Assembly: GCF_014199435.1 (NCBI RefSeq)
Contig: NZ_JACIJP010000001.1
Coordinates: forward strand, 310,001 to 374,000
Reading direction: 5' to 3'
From: Sphingobium subterraneum
Lineage (GTDB): Bacteria; Pseudomonadota; Alphaproteobacteria; Sphingomonadales; Sphingomonadaceae
Length of the DNA: 64,000 nt
Position 1 is the stretch's first letter. The number at the start of each line of letters is the position of its first letter. Made by a program: the position numbers and the translations under genes. This document shows, piece by piece, positions 8,417-18,436 of this stretch. The notes below the pieces were generated by a model, which made no database searches, had not been told where the DNA came from, and saw only the letters and a list, made by a program, of their open reading frames with translations.

Positions 8417-9577
8417 TCAGTCAAGTCCTTGTTTCAGCGCGGTTCCGTAGAGCGCGGCATAGCGCGCGATCATCACCGTTTCGGCAAAATCGCGCTGCGC
8501 CCTGGCTTGGTTGGCAGCCCCCACGCGGCGCCGGAGATGCGCGTCATCGACCAGTTGCGCAAGTGCCCCCGTCATCCGCGATTCTTCGTCACGCGGGATG
8601 ACAAAGGCGTGGTTTTCCTCCGCCACCATGGCCATGACGTCACCCACGTCGGTGGACAGAGCGGGAAGGCCCGCGGCCATTGCCTCGACCAGCGAAATGG
8701 GGAACTGCTCGCTGTCGGAGGACAGCGCAAAAATGTCGAACAGTCCCATGAAGTGCGCCGGATGGGCCAGAAAGCCGGGCATGTGGACATCGGTTACGCC
8801 GCTTGCCCGCGCCTGCGCAGCAATAGCCTCGCGGTCGGGCCCCTCCCCGACGATGACAAGCTGAACCCTGTCCGCGAGCGGCGCGACGACCCGCACCAGC
8901 CGCGCCAAATTCTTGACCCGACGCAGCCCCGCCAAGGTCCCGACGACGATTTTTCCGGGCTGCCGTACAAAGCCAGGGATTGCGTCAGGGGCGGCGGGAT
9001 AGGCATAAGAATCGACATCAATGCCATTGGGAATAGCGCGAATGCGCGCCTCCGGCTGGCCCCATTCGCCGTGCGCGATGCCCCGTAAAATCTGCGACGG
9101 GACAACCAGAGCGTGCGCACGGGCCAGGGCGAGGTGGCGGAAATGGTTGCGTTTGGGCTTGCGCGCCTGCGCCTCGTCCTCGTTGAAGCCGTCTTCGTGA
9201 TGGATAAGCGGGGGCAAGCGCATCCAGGGAGAAAACATCCGGTGCGCCATCACCGCGTCCATCGATCCCCAGTTGTAGCTCAGCACCAGATCGAACTGCT
9301 GCATATACCGCGCCCACTGCCAGTAGCGGCCGGGTGCAGGCAGCCCCTGAAGGGAGGGGGCATCGCTCGCGGGATCATCCTGCGGAAAAGTGCAGGGGAC
9401 CGACGGATCAATCATCGCCCGCGCACCCATGGCGTCCGGCATGGCGCTCAGGATCGTGTGACGCAGCCTTCCGCCCCAGTGATTCATCAGCCGGACAGCG
9501 CGCGCCTCCTTGCCGCCCAAGTCAAAGCCACTGTGGCAATGGAGTATGCGCGGGGTACGCCCGGCCGGTTCAGCCAT
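8417..9577 (-). CDS. GT4-type glycosyltransferase (GT-B fold)
   Basis: A 386-residue glycosyltransferase using a nucleotide-sugar donor, probably in surface glycan synthesis. It starts at 9577 (MAEPAGRTPRILHCHSGF); the start codon overlaps the stop of the hydrolase gene by 8 bp, and an upstream in-frame Met would add 23 Arg-rich residues unlike the family. The N-terminal domain has the FDLGGKEARAVRLM turn. The C-terminal donor domain contains VGTLAGLRRVKNL, LVIVGEGPDR and the E-x7-E motif SEQFPISLVEAMAAG. No other polysaccharide genes are adjacent, so acceptor and product cannot be named. Confidence 0.85.
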   Translation of the reverse strand: MAEPAGRTPRILHCHSGFDLGGKEARAVRLMNHWGGRLRHTILSAMPDAMGARAMIDPSVPCTFPQDDPASDAPSLQGLPAPGRYWQWARYMQQFDLVLSYNWGSMDAVMAHRMFSPWMRLPPLIHHEDGFNEDEAQARKPKRNHFRHLALARAHALVVPSQILRGIAHGEWGQPEARIRAIPNGIDVDSYAYPAAPDAIPGFVRQPGKIVVGTLAGLRRVKNLARLVRVVAPLADRVQLVIVGEGPDREAIAAQARASGVTDVHMPGFLAHPAHFMGLFDIFALSSDSEQFPISLVEAMAAGLPALSTDVGDVMAMVAEENHAFVIPRDEESRMTGALAQLVDDAHLRRRVGAANQARAQRDFAETVMIARYAALYGTALKQGLD

Positions 9578-10448
9578 GGGCGAGAACACGTGCAAGGAGC
9601 CGGTCGATGCCCGCCACCGCCTCCGGCTCGTCGAGCGTGGGGGCATGGCCGACGCGGGGGACGGTCACCAGATCCGCAGTGGTCCCGATGTCGCGCACCA
9701 TGCGCTGTGCGGTCGCATCGCTGAACAGGTCCGACAGTTCGCCGCGTACGATCAGAGTGGGAAAGGCCCAGAAAGCCCCCATGGTCGGCCACAGATCGAA
9801 GCCCGCCTCGTTGCCCGGGACGCGGAACGGTTCTGCGATGCGCATGTCGTAATCGAGCACGACGCGCCCGCTGCTGTTGAGGCGATAGAGGCGCTTGGCC
9901 ATCGCAAGCCAGTCTTCCAGCGTATAGTCGGGGAAGATCATTCGATTATTGTCGGCGAGCGCGCGGGCGGCGTGCACCCAGGTGCTATGCGCGCTACCGC
10001 TTCCGGTGTGCTGGCGGATGCGGTCCAGTCCGGCGGGTTCCAGCACCGGGCCAATGTCGTTCAACAGCGCACCAGCAAGCCGTTCCGGACGGCTGGCGGC
10101 GAGCAGCATGGTGACAATGCCGCCCAGCGAAGTGCCAAACGCCACGAACTTGTGGAGGCCGATCGTTTCGAACAGGCATTCGAGATCCTGCACATAGACC
10201 AGCGGGACATAGGTCATCGGGTCCTTGGAGTAAGCGCTTTCCGCCCGCCCGCGGAATTCCACGCAAATTACTCGCCATTGGCCAGATAACCGCTCGGCCA
10301 AGGCCGAAAAGTCCCGCGCGTTACGCGTGAGACCGGGCAGGCAGAGCAATGCGGGCCGACTGGCGTGCTCCGGATCGGCGGGATAATCACGATAATGAAG
10401 CCGCAGCCCGTCCTTGGACCACCAATATCCGTCGGTATAGCGTGACAC
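9570..10448 (-). CDS. Alpha/beta hydrolase
   Basis: A 292-residue alpha/beta-hydrolase-fold enzyme. The nucleophile elbow is FGTSLGGIV (Ser as nucleophile), the oxyanion region LLCLPGLTRNARDF, and the C-terminal catalytic His lies in PRVGHAPTLDEP; the acid is probably in the LIVRGELSDLFS strand. It has no signal peptide, so it acts in the cytoplasm. The stop overlaps the glycosyltransferase start, indicating an operon of two. Substrate not predictable: esterases, lactonases and dehalogenase-like enzymes share these motifs. Confidence 0.87.
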   Translation of the reverse strand: MSRYTDGYWWSKDGLRLHYRDYPADPEHASRPALLCLPGLTRNARDFSALAERLSGQWRVICVEFRGRAESAYSKDPMTYVPLVYVQDLECLFETIGLHKFVAFGTSLGGIVTMLLAASRPERLAGALLNDIGPVLEPAGLDRIRQHTGSGSAHSTWVHAARALADNNRMIFPDYTLEDWLAMAKRLYRLNSSGRVVLDYDMRIAEPFRVPGNEAGFDLWPTMGAFWAFPTLIVRGELSDLFSDATAQRMVRDIGTTADLVTVPRVGHAPTLDEPEAVAGIDRLLARVLAHG

Positions 10449-10485
10449 GCTTGATCCTTCCCCGGTTCACACCCCATATTGCCGC

Positions 10486-11892
10486 ATGATCCTGCGCCCG
10501 CAACCCGTGAATTACACCCCCGCCCGCGATATCGAGTTCTTGCCTGACATCGGCGATCCTGTTGAGGCGGCCGATTTCCCGCAAACCGTCCTGCGGTTCC
10601 GCAACGACCGCTGGGCGCCGAGCGTGGGACTGGGTGCCCTGTCCGACGCACAGTGGATCGAGCATTTCGGGCGTTTCATCCCCCTGCCCGACACGTTGCC
10701 CCGGCCATTGGCGCTGCGCTATCACGGGCATCAGTTCCGGGTGTACAATCCCGATATCGGCGACGGACGCGGCTTTCTGTTCGCACAGATGCGCGATGCG
10801 GCAGGCCGACTGATGGATCTGGGCACCAAAGGCTCGGGCCAGACGCCCTATAGCCGCTTTGGCGATGGCCGGTTGACCCTCAAGGGCGGAGTGCGGGAAA
10901 TCCTCGCCACCGAGATGCTCGAAGCGCTTGGTGTGCACACCTCCAAAACCTTCTCGCTGATCGAGACGGGCGAGCAACTGGAGCGCGGTGACGAACCCTC
11001 CCCCACCCGCTCCGCGGTGCTGGTACGCCTCAGTCATTCGCACATCCGCATTGGCAGCTTTCAGCGTGCGGCAGCGTTGGGCGACACCGAATTGCTGATT
11101 GCGCTGCGCGACTATGCGCTGAGGAGGCTCTATGGCGAAAGGCCGGATGATGATCCCTCCGTCCAGTTGCTGGGTCGGGTCGTTGAGCGGACCGCCGACT
11201 TGGCGGCCGGCTATATGATCGCCGGGTTTGTCCATGGCGTGCTCAACAGCGATAATATCAACGTTACGGGCGAGAGTTTCGATTACGGGCCCTGGCGGTT
11301 CACGCCTTTGTGGGCACCGGAATTCACGGCTGCATATTTCGATCATCAGGGCCTTTATGCCTTCGGACGGCAGGCGGAAGCGATCCACTGGGATGTCGCG
11401 CAGCTTGCCATATCACTCCGCTCGCTGACGGAGACGCAGGGGCTTGTTGACCAGTTGGAACGTTTTCCGGACCTTTATGCGCAGGCGATGATCCGGCGCT
11501 TTTGCTGGCGTCTCGGGATCGTACCGCCGGAGCGGGAATTGGCATCTCCGCTGATTGAAGCCGCCGTGCGTGGCATGATTGCCGACGACATCCCCATCGA
11601 TCGTTTTTTCTTCGACTGGAGGGGTGGGGCTTTACGTGAAGCTGCAGCTGCGGCCTGCTACGACGGGGAGGCATGGTCGGACTTCCGGGAACAACTCGGC
11701 ACATGTCGGCCGGACGCCGACGTCGCTCACGCCTATTGGGCGCAATCCGACCCGTGCTCCATGTATATCGGCGAAGTCGAGGCGATCTGGTCGGCGATTG
11801 CGGAGCGTGATGACTGGGAACCGCTCAACGCCAAGGTCGCTGCGATCCGGGCGATGGGAGAGGCACTTGGCGATCCGCCTGCGCCCGTCTAA
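10486..11892 (+). CDS. selO: SelO-family protein adenylyltransferase
   Basis: A 468-residue SelO/YdiU pseudokinase. Family members transfer AMP from ATP to Ser, Thr or Tyr of proteins and are linked to oxidative stress. Recognised segments: YHGHQFRVYNPDIGDGR, LMDLGTKGSGQTPYSRFGDG, GVREILATEMLEALGVHTS, GFVHGVLNSDNINVTG and FDYGPWRFTP, which hold the ATP- and metal-binding residues. The C-terminal Sec or Cys of some homologues is not obvious here; the protein ends DPPAPV. It is divergent from the alpha/beta hydrolase across a 37-bp gap that must hold both promoters. Confidence 0.93.
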   Translation: MILRPQPVNYTPARDIEFLPDIGDPVEAADFPQTVLRFRNDRWAPSVGLGALSDAQWIEHFGRFIPLPDTLPRPLALRYHGHQFRVYNPDIGDGRGFLFAQMRDAAGRLMDLGTKGSGQTPYSRFGDGRLTLKGGVREILATEMLEALGVHTSKTFSLIETGEQLERGDEPSPTRSAVLVRLSHSHIRIGSFQRAAALGDTELLIALRDYALRRLYGERPDDDPSVQLLGRVVERTADLAAGYMIAGFVHGVLNSDNINVTGESFDYGPWRFTPLWAPEFTAAYFDHQGLYAFGRQAEAIHWDVAQLAISLRSLTETQGLVDQLERFPDLYAQAMIRRFCWRLGIVPPERELASPLIEAAVRGMIADDIPIDRFFFDWRGGALREAAAAACYDGEAWSDFREQLGTCRPDADVAHAYWAQSDPCSMYIGEVEAIWSAIAERDDWEPLNAKVAAIRAMGEALGDPPAPV

Positions 11893-11959
11893 CCATCCGG
11901 AACATCATATCCGCTTCGGTATTTAGCAAAAGGCTCGAAAACGATAAGGGAGAGGCATC

Positions 11960-12307
11960 ATGTTTTCCGGGAGCTGTCACTGTGGCACGATCCGTTATAC
12001 GGTGGACGAGGACATGCCGACCAAGGCGATGAGCTGCAACTGCTCGATTTGCCGTCGGCAGGCCCCTTTGCATCATTTTACCACGCCCGCGAAGTTCGCC
12101 TTTCAGGGATCTCGTGATGATCTCCGCACGTATAAATTCAACCATCACGTCATTGCCCATCATTTTTGCCGGACATGTGGCTGTGCGCCGTTTGCCGAGG
12201 GCAAGACTCCCGGTGGGACGGACATGGTAGAAATCAACCTGCGCTGCGCGGATGGGATCGACCTCGATACGCTGGAGATCATGCATTACGATGGTGCCAG
12301 CCGATAG
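11960..12307 (+). CDS. GFA family (glutathione-dependent formaldehyde-activating/CENP-V) zinc protein
   Basis: A 115-residue zinc-binding protein of the GFA/CENP-V family. The cysteines fall as expected: GSCHCGTIRY near the N-terminus, SCNCSICRR in the middle and CRTCGCAPF near the C-terminus. A good ribosome site (GGGAGAGG) precedes the ATG. Few members have a proven glutathione:S-hydroxymethyl transferase activity, so the family name should not be read as function. It lies between selO and the AstD-like gene, 8 bp before the latter's earliest possible start. Confidence 0.9.
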   Translation: MFSGSCHCGTIRYTVDEDMPTKAMSCNCSICRRQAPLHHFTTPAKFAFQGSRDDLRTYKFNHHVIAHHFCRTCGCAPFAEGKTPGGTDMVEINLRCADGIDLDTLEIMHYDGASR

Positions 12308-12351
12308 TGTAACAGTTGGCATCCCACGAAGAATCCGCCATATCGGACCCT

Positions 12352-13785
12352 ATGTCGCCACCGCTCCTGTCCCATGAACCCGCAACCGGTGCGCTGCTGT
12401 GGCAAGGCGAAGTGGGTGACGTCGATGCGGAAGTGGAACGCGCGGCGTCAGCATGGGGCCATTGGGCCGCCCGGCCGATCACCTTCCGCATGGAAACGTT
12501 ACGCCGCTACGCCAACGGTTTGCTGGCGAGCGAAGAAGCCCTGGCGGACCTGATCGCGCGCGAAGTCGGCAAGCCCCTGTGGGAGGCGCGCGCCGAAGTT
12601 GAGCTTGCCGCCATGCAGGTGGAACGCGCGATCGCAGCCTATTCCGAGCGTACCGGCATGCGCCGTCTGGAAGGCGCGCTGGGTGGGCGCAACGCATTGC
12701 GGCACAAGCCCCATGGCGTCCTTGCCGTCATCAGCCCATTCAGCAATCCGCTGAGTATACCCAACGGCCACATCGTTCCGGCACTCATCGCCGGAAACGG
12801 GGTCGTATTAAAGCCCTCGGAGAAGGCACCGGCCACCGCCGCGATGCTGGTCGACCTGATGCACGGCGCGGGCGTGCCGAAGGATTTGCTGCGGATGCTG
12901 GCCGGTGGGCCGAATGTCGGTCAATCCCTCGCTACGCATCCGGGCGTCCACGGAGTGATCTTTACCGGGTCGGCGCGCAACGGCATCGAGATCAACCGCA
13001 CGCTCGCCGGGCAGCCGGGCACATTGGTTGCGCTGGAAATGGGCGGCAATAATGCCATCGTCGTATGGGACACGCCCGACCTTGCGACCGCCGCGATACT
13101 GGTTGTGCAGTCCGCCTTTGCCTGTGCGGGGCAACTGTGCACCGCCGCGCGCCGGCTGATCGTGCGCGACAGCCTCGCCGCACAGTTGTTGGCCGAGATT
13201 CTGAAGCTGGTGGACCGGCTCGCCATCGATCATCCTCACGCCGACCCGGCGCCGTTCATGGGACCGGTAATAGACACGCAGGTTGCGGACGGCCTCACGG
13301 AAAGTTTCCTGTACCTGATGAGCCGGGGCGGTCGGCCACTCCGCCACATGGGGCGACCCAAGGACGACCTGCCGTATCTTTCGCCCGCCATCATCGACGT
13401 GACCAATGTTGACGAACGCCCGGATATCGAACTCTTTGGGCCTTTGTTGCAGGTCATTCAGGTCGCCGACTTCGACGCAGCCATTGCAGAGGCTGCGGCG
13501 ACCCATTTCGGGCTGTCGGCCGCGCTGGTCGGGGGATCTCCGGAGCAATTCGATCGCTTCTGGTCGTCCCTGTCGGCCGGGATCATCAACTGGAACCGCA
13601 CGACCCACGCCGTTTCCCCCGGCGCACCGGTGGGCGGAGTCGGCGTGTCGGGCAATCGTCGTCCCGGCGGCAGCTATTCCGCCGACCGCATGGCCTATCC
13701 GGTCGCATCGTCCGAAAGTGAACAGCTGCGCGCATCCATCGGCATCGGCCTGATGCCCGTGGATACCCGTCCGATGGGCGATTGA
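12352..13785 (+). CDS. AstD-like aldehyde dehydrogenase (succinylglutamate semialdehyde dehydrogenase family)
   Basis: A 477-residue NAD-dependent aldehyde dehydrogenase most like AstD of the arginine succinyltransferase pathway: LRHKPHGVLAVISP, PNGHIVPALIAGNGVVLKPS, LVALEMGGNN (general-base Glu), SAFACAGQLCTAARRL (catalytic Cys) and GVSGNRRPGGSYSADR. No astA, astB or astE is nearby. The oxyanion Asn expected in the P-Y/W-N-F-P motif is replaced: the sequence reads SPFSNPL, with Ser at the Asn position and Asn one residue later. The ATG at 12352 is preferred; a TTG at 12316 would add 12 residues. Confidence 0.85.
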   Translation: MSPPLLSHEPATGALLWQGEVGDVDAEVERAASAWGHWAARPITFRMETLRRYANGLLASEEALADLIAREVGKPLWEARAEVELAAMQVERAIAAYSERTGMRRLEGALGGRNALRHKPHGVLAVISPFSNPLSIPNGHIVPALIAGNGVVLKPSEKAPATAAMLVDLMHGAGVPKDLLRMLAGGPNVGQSLATHPGVHGVIFTGSARNGIEINRTLAGQPGTLVALEMGGNNAIVVWDTPDLATAAILVVQSAFACAGQLCTAARRLIVRDSLAAQLLAEILKLVDRLAIDHPHADPAPFMGPVIDTQVADGLTESFLYLMSRGGRPLRHMGRPKDDLPYLSPAIIDVTNVDERPDIELFGPLLQVIQVADFDAAIAEAAATHFGLSAALVGGSPEQFDRFWSSLSAGIINWNRTTHAVSPGAPVGGVGVSGNRRPGGSYSADRMAYPVASSESEQLRASIGIGLMPVDTRPMGD

Positions 13786-13837
13786 ATCATCGCGCAGCAG
13801 TCAAGCGCCAGCCATTCGGCCGGTTCGCGATCCGTGC

Positions 13838-14140
13838 TTACTTGAACAAGCCCTTGGCGAGGTCGCCGAGGTTGCCCAGAGGATTTTCGTTACCTTCACC
13901 ACCCAGCATGTCGCCCACCTTGCCGAGCAGCCCGTCAGTGCCGACCGAACCGCCCAGCATCTCCTGAAGCTTGTCGACGGGCAGGCCGTGCTCCCGCGCA
14001 AGCTCCATCGCCGTCGCCACGGGATCACCGCCTTGTGCAAGCCTGTCCTTGAGTGAAGCGGCAAGCGATTCGACCTGATCGGCGGGCAGACCGAGCTTGC
14101 CCGCGATATCACCCAGACTTCCCAGAAGATTTTCCAACAT
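13838..14140 (-). CDS. Small uncharacterised helical protein
   Basis: A 100-residue acidic protein with no recognised domain. The start at 14140 is chosen because a strong ribosome site (GGGGAGA) lies about 7 bases upstream; an earlier in-frame ATG lacks one. The sequence is mostly amphipathic helix (LENLLGSLGDIAGKLGLPAD, ELAREHGLPVDKLQEMLGG) with a Gly-rich linker and a short LGDLAKGLFK tail. Similar short Gly/Leu-rich proteins occur widely in sphingomonads. There is no signal peptide or cysteine. Function unknown. Confidence 0.7.
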   Translation of the reverse strand: MLENLLGSLGDIAGKLGLPADQVESLAASLKDRLAQGGDPVATAMELAREHGLPVDKLQEMLGGSVGTDGLLGKVGDMLGGEGNENPLGNLGDLAKGLFK

Positions 14141-14206
14141 TTGCCAGTCTCCCCGCGCAGGCGGCATGCCTGATCCCGCAACGTAGCATGACCCGACCTT
14201 TCACGC

Positions 14207-14235
14207 AAAAGGGGCGCTCTCGCCGAGAACGCCCC
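14207..14235 (-). terminator. Rho-independent terminator of pckA
   Basis: Downstream of pckA on the minus strand there is a GGGGCG/CGCCCC stem extended by TCTC/GAGA across one mismatch with a 3-nt loop, followed on that strand by TTTT (AAAA at 14207-14210). It separates pckA from the small downstream gene. Confidence 0.8.
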
Positions 14236-14258
14236 TTCTTGCATAGATACCGTAAGGA

Positions 14259-15854
14259 TCAGGCGGCGGTCAGCGCCGCTTCCCGCACCGACTGGTCGAC
14301 ATGATCCTCAAACTGGGCGAAGTTCTCGACGAACTGCTTGACCAGCTTTGCGGCGGTGTCATCATAGGCTGCGCCATTCGCCCACGTCGCGCGGGGATCC
14401 AGAATGCGCGATTCGACGCCTGCGACCGCGACCGGAACCTCGAACCCGAAGTTCGGATCGGTCCGGAACGTCGCATCATTGAGGCTGCCGTCGAGCGCGG
14501 CGTTCAGCAGCGCGCGTGTCACCTTGATGGGCATGCGGCTACCGACGCCATATTTGCCACCGGTCCAGCCCGTGTTGACCAACCAGCAGGTGACGCCGCC
14601 CTTGGCGATCCGCTCCTTGAGCAGGTTGCCGTAGACGCTCGGGTGGCGGGGCATGAACGGCGCGCCAAAGCAGGTCGAGAACGTCGCACTCGGCTCCGTC
14701 ACGCCGATCTCGGTTCCCGCAACGCGCGCGGTGTAACCGGACAGGAAGTGGTACATCGCCTGTTCCGGCGTCAGACGCGAAATCGGTGGCAGCACGCCAT
14801 AGGCGTCGGCGGTGAGGAAGATGATATTCTTCGGCACCGGACCCAGATTGTCCTTCGACGCATTCGGGATGAAGTCGATCGGATAGGAACCGCGGCTGTT
14901 TTCCGCGAGGCTGTTGTCGTTGAAGTCGAGTTCGCGCGTTTCGGGGTTCATGACCACGTTTTCGAGAACGGTGCCGAACCGCCTCGAGGTGGCGAAGATT
15001 TCCGGCTCGGCTTCTTCCGACAGATTGATCATCTTGGCGTAGCAGCCGCCTTCGAAGTTGAAGACCGCCGTATCGGACCAGCCATGCTCGTCATCACCGA
15101 TCAGCGTGCGGCTCGCATCGGCAGAGAGCGTGGTCTTGCCGGTGCCGGACAGGCCGAAGAACACCGCTGTGTCGCCATTGGGACCGATATTGGCCGAGCA
15201 ATGCATCGGCATCACACCCTTGACGGGCAGCAGATAGTTCAAAATACCGAACACCGACTTCTTCATCTCGCCCGCATAACGCGTGCCGCCGATGAGGATG
15301 AGCTTTTCCGAAAAGTTGACGGCGATCACCGTCTCGGATCGGCTGCCATGGCGGACCGGGTCGGCGCGGAAGGTCGGCAGATCGATGATAGTGTATTCGG
15401 GTGTGAAGTCCGAGAGTTGGTCTGCGGTCGGGCGGACCAGCAGCGTGCGAATGAACAGATTGTGCCAGGCGAGCTCGTTGATCACGCGCACGTTAACGCG
15501 GTGCTCCGGCTGCGAGCCACCGAACAGGTCCGCGACGTAGAGCTTGTCCTTCTCACCCAGCGCGGCAAAGAAATCCGCCTTCAGCGCCGCGAAATGCTCC
15601 GGCGACATCGGCACGTTGGTCTTGCCCCACCAGACGGTGCTTTCCGTCTCAGCATCGCGGACGATGAACTTGTCGGATGCCGACCGGCCGGTATGCTTCC
15701 CGGTTTCGACCACCAATGGCCCGTCCTTGGCCAAACGGCCTTCGCCATTGCTGACCGCCGCCTCGACCAGCGGCGCCGTGCCGAGGTTCCAATGCTGGGC
15801 CGCTTTGGTGATAATGCCCTGGTCTGCCAGGGAGTGATTGGATTTCGCCTGCAC
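14259..15854 (-). CDS. pckA: Phosphoenolpyruvate carboxykinase (ATP)
   Basis: Converts oxaloacetate and ATP to phosphoenolpyruvate and CO2, the entry step of gluconeogenesis. The start is a GTG at 15854 preceded by GGAG at suitable spacing, giving [13 protein letters not shown] as in relatives; a frame further upstream is open but does not resemble the family. Length 531 residues. Motifs: [31 protein letters not shown], the kinase loop [13 protein letters not shown] and [11 protein letters not shown] (metal). It is divergent from chvI, whose product regulates central carbon metabolism genes in related bacteria. Its own terminator follows. Confidence 0.97.
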   Translation of the reverse strand: MQAKSNHSLADQGIITKAAQHWNLGTAPLVEAAVSNGEGRLAKDGPLVVETGKHTGRSASDKFIVRDAETESTVWWGKTNVPMSPEHFAALKADFFAALGEKDKLYVADLFGGSQPEHRVNVRVINELAWHNLFIRTLLVRPTADQLSDFTPEYTIIDLPTFRADPVRHGSRSETVIAVNFSEKLILIGGTRYAGEMKKSVFGILNYLLPVKGVMPMHCSANIGPNGDTAVFFGLSGTGKTTLSADASRTLIGDDEHGWSDTAVFNFEGGCYAKMINLSEEAEPEIFATSRRFGTVLENVVMNPETRELDFNDNSLAENSRGSYPIDFIPNASKDNLGPVPKNIIFLTADAYGVLPPISRLTPEQAMYHFLSGYTARVAGTEIGVTEPSATFSTCFGAPFMPRHPSVYGNLLKERIAKGGVTCWLVNTGWTGGKYGVGSRMPIKVTRALLNAALDGSLNDATFRTDPNFGFEVPVAVAGVESRILDPRATWANGAAYDDTAAKLVKQFVENFAQFEDHVDQSVREAALTAA

Positions 15855-16173
15855 GCGCTTCTCCGTAGAAAGATTAAATAAGCCGACTTCCGAGCGGGAA
15901 ATCGGGCGCACCTGTCTCCGATCGCCTGTTCTCGCCGACAGGTCATGGACTCGGCTGCGCATAAGGCTTCAAAGCGTTTCCGTCAAATCAGTGCGGTTAA
16001 CACAATGGCTGAATTTCCTTCGCAACTGCGAGGAAATGGGCTCATCGGGACAATGTTGCGGTTGGTTGCGCATTGCGATAGGTCGATGCGCACATCCCGC
16101 TCACCTTCAAAAGGCAACGGCTTATCATCTTGCTTCCCTTTCCCGCAGCCCCTTCGGACCAGACGAACACCCG
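15855..16173. other. Divergent intergenic region pckA/chvI
   Basis: A 319-bp stretch without a convincing gene; it must hold the promoters of pckA and chvI. It contains an imperfect inverted repeat at 16014-16036 (TTTCCTTCGC, then TGCGAGGAAA after 3 bp) and a single TTAAC half-site near 15998. No full operator could be assigned. Confidence 0.5.
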
Positions 16174-16878
16174 ATGATGTCCACGATCGCCCTTGTCGAC
16201 GACGACAAAAATATTCTCGCCTCGGTATCGATTGCGCTCCAGGCTGAGGGCTTTGCGACGCGCATTTATTCGGACCCGGAGGCGGCCTTCAAGGCGCTGT
16301 CCGAAAATCCGGCTGATCTCGTCGTGTGCGATATCAAGATGCCGCGCATGGACGGTATCGAACTGCTCCGCCGCCTGCGCGAGAAAAGCCGGATGCCGTT
16401 CATCTTTCTGACGTCGAAGATCGACGAACTGGACGAGGCTCTCGGTCTGGCAATGGGCGCTGACGATTATATCGCCAAACCCTTTTCCCAGCGCCTGCTG
16501 ATCGCGCGGATCAAGGCGATCCTGCGCCGCGCGGAGATGGTGCAGAAGGACGGGCAGGTTGATGAGGAAAAGTCCGACCCTATCGTGCGGGGCCGCTTGG
16601 AAATGGACCCGGCGCGACACCGCGTCAAATGGGCGGGGCAGGACGTTACGCTGACAGTGACGGAACTTCTGATCCTCGAAACCCTTGCCAACAGGCCCGG
16701 CGTCGTCAAGAGCCGCAACCAGTTGATGGATGTCGCTTATCAGGATGACATCTATGTCGACGACCGCACTATCGACAGCCATATAAAGCGCCTGCGCCGG
16801 AAGTTCCGCGAGGTCGATCCCCAATTCAATGCGATAGATACCCTGTATGGCGCCGGATACCGTTTCTCCGAAGAATAG
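16174..16878 (+). CDS. chvI: Response regulator ChvI (OmpR family)
   Basis: A 234-residue DNA-binding response regulator. The receiver domain (about 1-120) has the acidic pocket VDDD, the phospho-acceptor D53 in [12 protein letters not shown] and the switch Lys in DDYIAKPF. The OmpR-type winged helix (about 135-232) ends [17 protein letters not shown] and [10 protein letters not shown]. The start is at tandem ATGs 16174/16177, in front of the usual TIALVDDD. The gene overlaps chvG by 32 bp. ChvI controls acid response, envelope and carbon metabolism genes in alphaproteobacteria; its position next to chvG, hprK and the PTS genes supports the name. Confidence 0.93.
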   Translation: MMSTIALVDDDKNILASVSIALQAEGFATRIYSDPEAAFKALSENPADLVVCDIKMPRMDGIELLRRLREKSRMPFIFLTSKIDELDEALGLAMGADDYIAKPFSQRLLIARIKAILRRAEMVQKDGQVDEEKSDPIVRGRLEMDPARHRVKWAGQDVTLTVTELLILETLANRPGVVKSRNQLMDVAYQDDIYVDDRTIDSHIKRLRRKFREVDPQFNAIDTLYGAGYRFSEE

Positions 16879-18436
16879 CGGCCACGTGCTGCACTGGACC
16901 GGGGGCGTACGCCTGAGCTGGCGCATTCTGGCGGTCAACATCATCGCGCTCGCGCTGCTGGCAGGCGGGTTCTTCTATATCGACAGCTATCGCACGCGCG
17001 TCATCGATGCGCGGCTGGAGGAATCCAAGCGGGAACTCAGCCTGCTCGCGAGCGCACTCGATGTTGCCCCCGCCGACCGCCGCGATGCCCTCATCGTCGC
17101 GTTCGCGCGCAAGATGGGAGACCGGATCCGTTTCTATGATGCAAAGGGCGGGCTTGTCACCGATACCTTTGTCATTGGCGCCCCGCGGTTCACTCTCGTT
17201 CGCCCGGAGGACGAACCCTATAAGCGGCACGTTGCACGGTTCCTGGACAAGATCGTCGACAAGGTGGTCGGCGCGGACCGGCTGCCCGATTATATTGAGC
17301 CACAGCCGGATCATGCACAAGGCTGGTCCGAGATCGCAAGCGCCAGCAAGAGTGGGGACACCGTCGCCATGGCGCGTTTCGCTCCCGACCGCTCGCCGAT
17401 GATTTCCGCCGCCACGGTTCTGCGGGATGGCAGCGCCCTGCTTGCCGTCGAAAATGCGCGCGACGTTACGCGCATCGTTCGGGCGGAGCGCCTGAGTCTG
17501 GGCATTGTCCTTGCTGTGACGATCATCGTCTCGGTGCTGCTTTCCTTGTTTCTTGCGCGCACGATCGTCCTGCCGCTGCAACGGCTGGCCAATGCTGCTG
17601 TGCGCGTCCGTTTGGGCCGTGCGCGGCAGGTGACGGTCCCGCGCCTGCCCGACCGGCGCGATGAGATTGGCACGCTGGCCCGTGCGATATCGGATATGAC
17701 GCAAGCGCTGCGCCACCGCATCGACGCAACCGACAGCTTTGCCGCCGATGTAAGCCATGAACTCAAAAATCCCATCGCGTCGCTGCGATCGGCGCTCGAT
17801 AGTCTGGAGCGGGTCGAGCAGCCCGAGCTGCGGACCCGCCTTCTTGCCATCGCGCAGGACGATGTGCGGCGCCTCGACCGGCTCGTGACGGACATCGCCG
17901 AAGCCTCGCGGATCGACGCGCAATTGTCGCGCACACGGTTCGAGCCGGTCGATCTGGGGCAGATGATCGAGCGGATGATCGTTGCGCGTGAGCAGCGCGG
18001 CGTCGGTAACACCGTTCGCCTTGCCTTTGCCCGCCCCCGGCGCGACGTGGCGGTGGTCATGGGCGAGGAGCAGCGGCTTGCACTCGTCATCGACAATCTT
18101 CTCGACAACGCGGTGTCCTTCTCTCCGCCCGGCGGACTGGTGCAGGTGACCGCCACCGTCGCGGATAACGAGGTGCTGCTCAGCGTGGAGGACGAAGGCC
18201 CCGGCGTGCCGCCTGAAGAGCGTGAGACGGTATTCCGCCGCTTCCACAGCGTCCGGCCGGAGGGGGAGAGCTTCGGCAAGCATAGCGGCCTCGGCCTCGC
18301 CATTGCGCGCAGCATCGTGGAGGGGCATCAGGGCCGTATTTCGATCGAGGATCGGGACGATGCACGCTCTGGCGCCTGTTTCCATGTGCACCTGCCGCTC
18401 GCCCATCTGGGCGATCCGGGCATCGGGTCGGAATGA
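16847..18436 (+). CDS. chvG: Sensor histidine kinase ChvG
   Basis: A 529-residue inner-membrane histidine kinase. Membrane helices lie at about 26-45 and 218-238 with a periplasmic sensor domain between them. A HAMP region follows, then the phospho-acceptor H304 in [15 protein letters not shown]. The ATPase domain has the N box [16 protein letters not shown]1 VEDEGPGVP and G2 [11 protein letters not shown]. It phosphorylates ChvI. The start lies inside chvI. The stop overlaps the hprK start (ATGA), so sensor and PTS genes are coupled. Confidence 0.94.
   Translation: MAPDTVSPKNSGHVLHWTGGVRLSWRILAVNIIALALLAGGFFYIDSYRTRVIDARLEESKRELSLLASALDVAPADRRDALIVAFARKMGDRIRFYDAKGGLVTDTFVIGAPRFTLVRPEDEPYKRHVARFLDKIVDKVVGADRLPDYIEPQPDHAQGWSEIASASKSGDTVAMARFAPDRSPMISAATVLRDGSALLAVENARDVTRIVRAERLSLGIVLAVTIIVSVLLSLFLARTIVLPLQRLANAAVRVRLGRARQVTVPRLPDRRDEIGTLARAISDMTQALRHRIDATDSFAADVSHELKNPIASLRSALDSLERVEQPELRTRLLAIAQDDVRRLDRLVTDIAEASRIDAQLSRTRFEPVDLGQMIERMIVAREQRGVGNTVRLAFARPRRDVAVVMGEEQRLALVIDNLLDNAVSFSPPGGLVQVTATVADNEVLLSVEDEGPGVPPEERETVFRRFHSVRPEGESFGKHSGLGLAIARSIVEGHQGRISIEDRDDARSGACFHVHLPLAHLGDPGIGSE

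Noticed and set aside
14301..15881. 526-codon open frame antisense to pckA
   Set aside because: It lies wholly opposite a clear pckA, has no recognisable domain and shows the Arg/Gly/His-rich composition of a G+C-rich antisense shadow.
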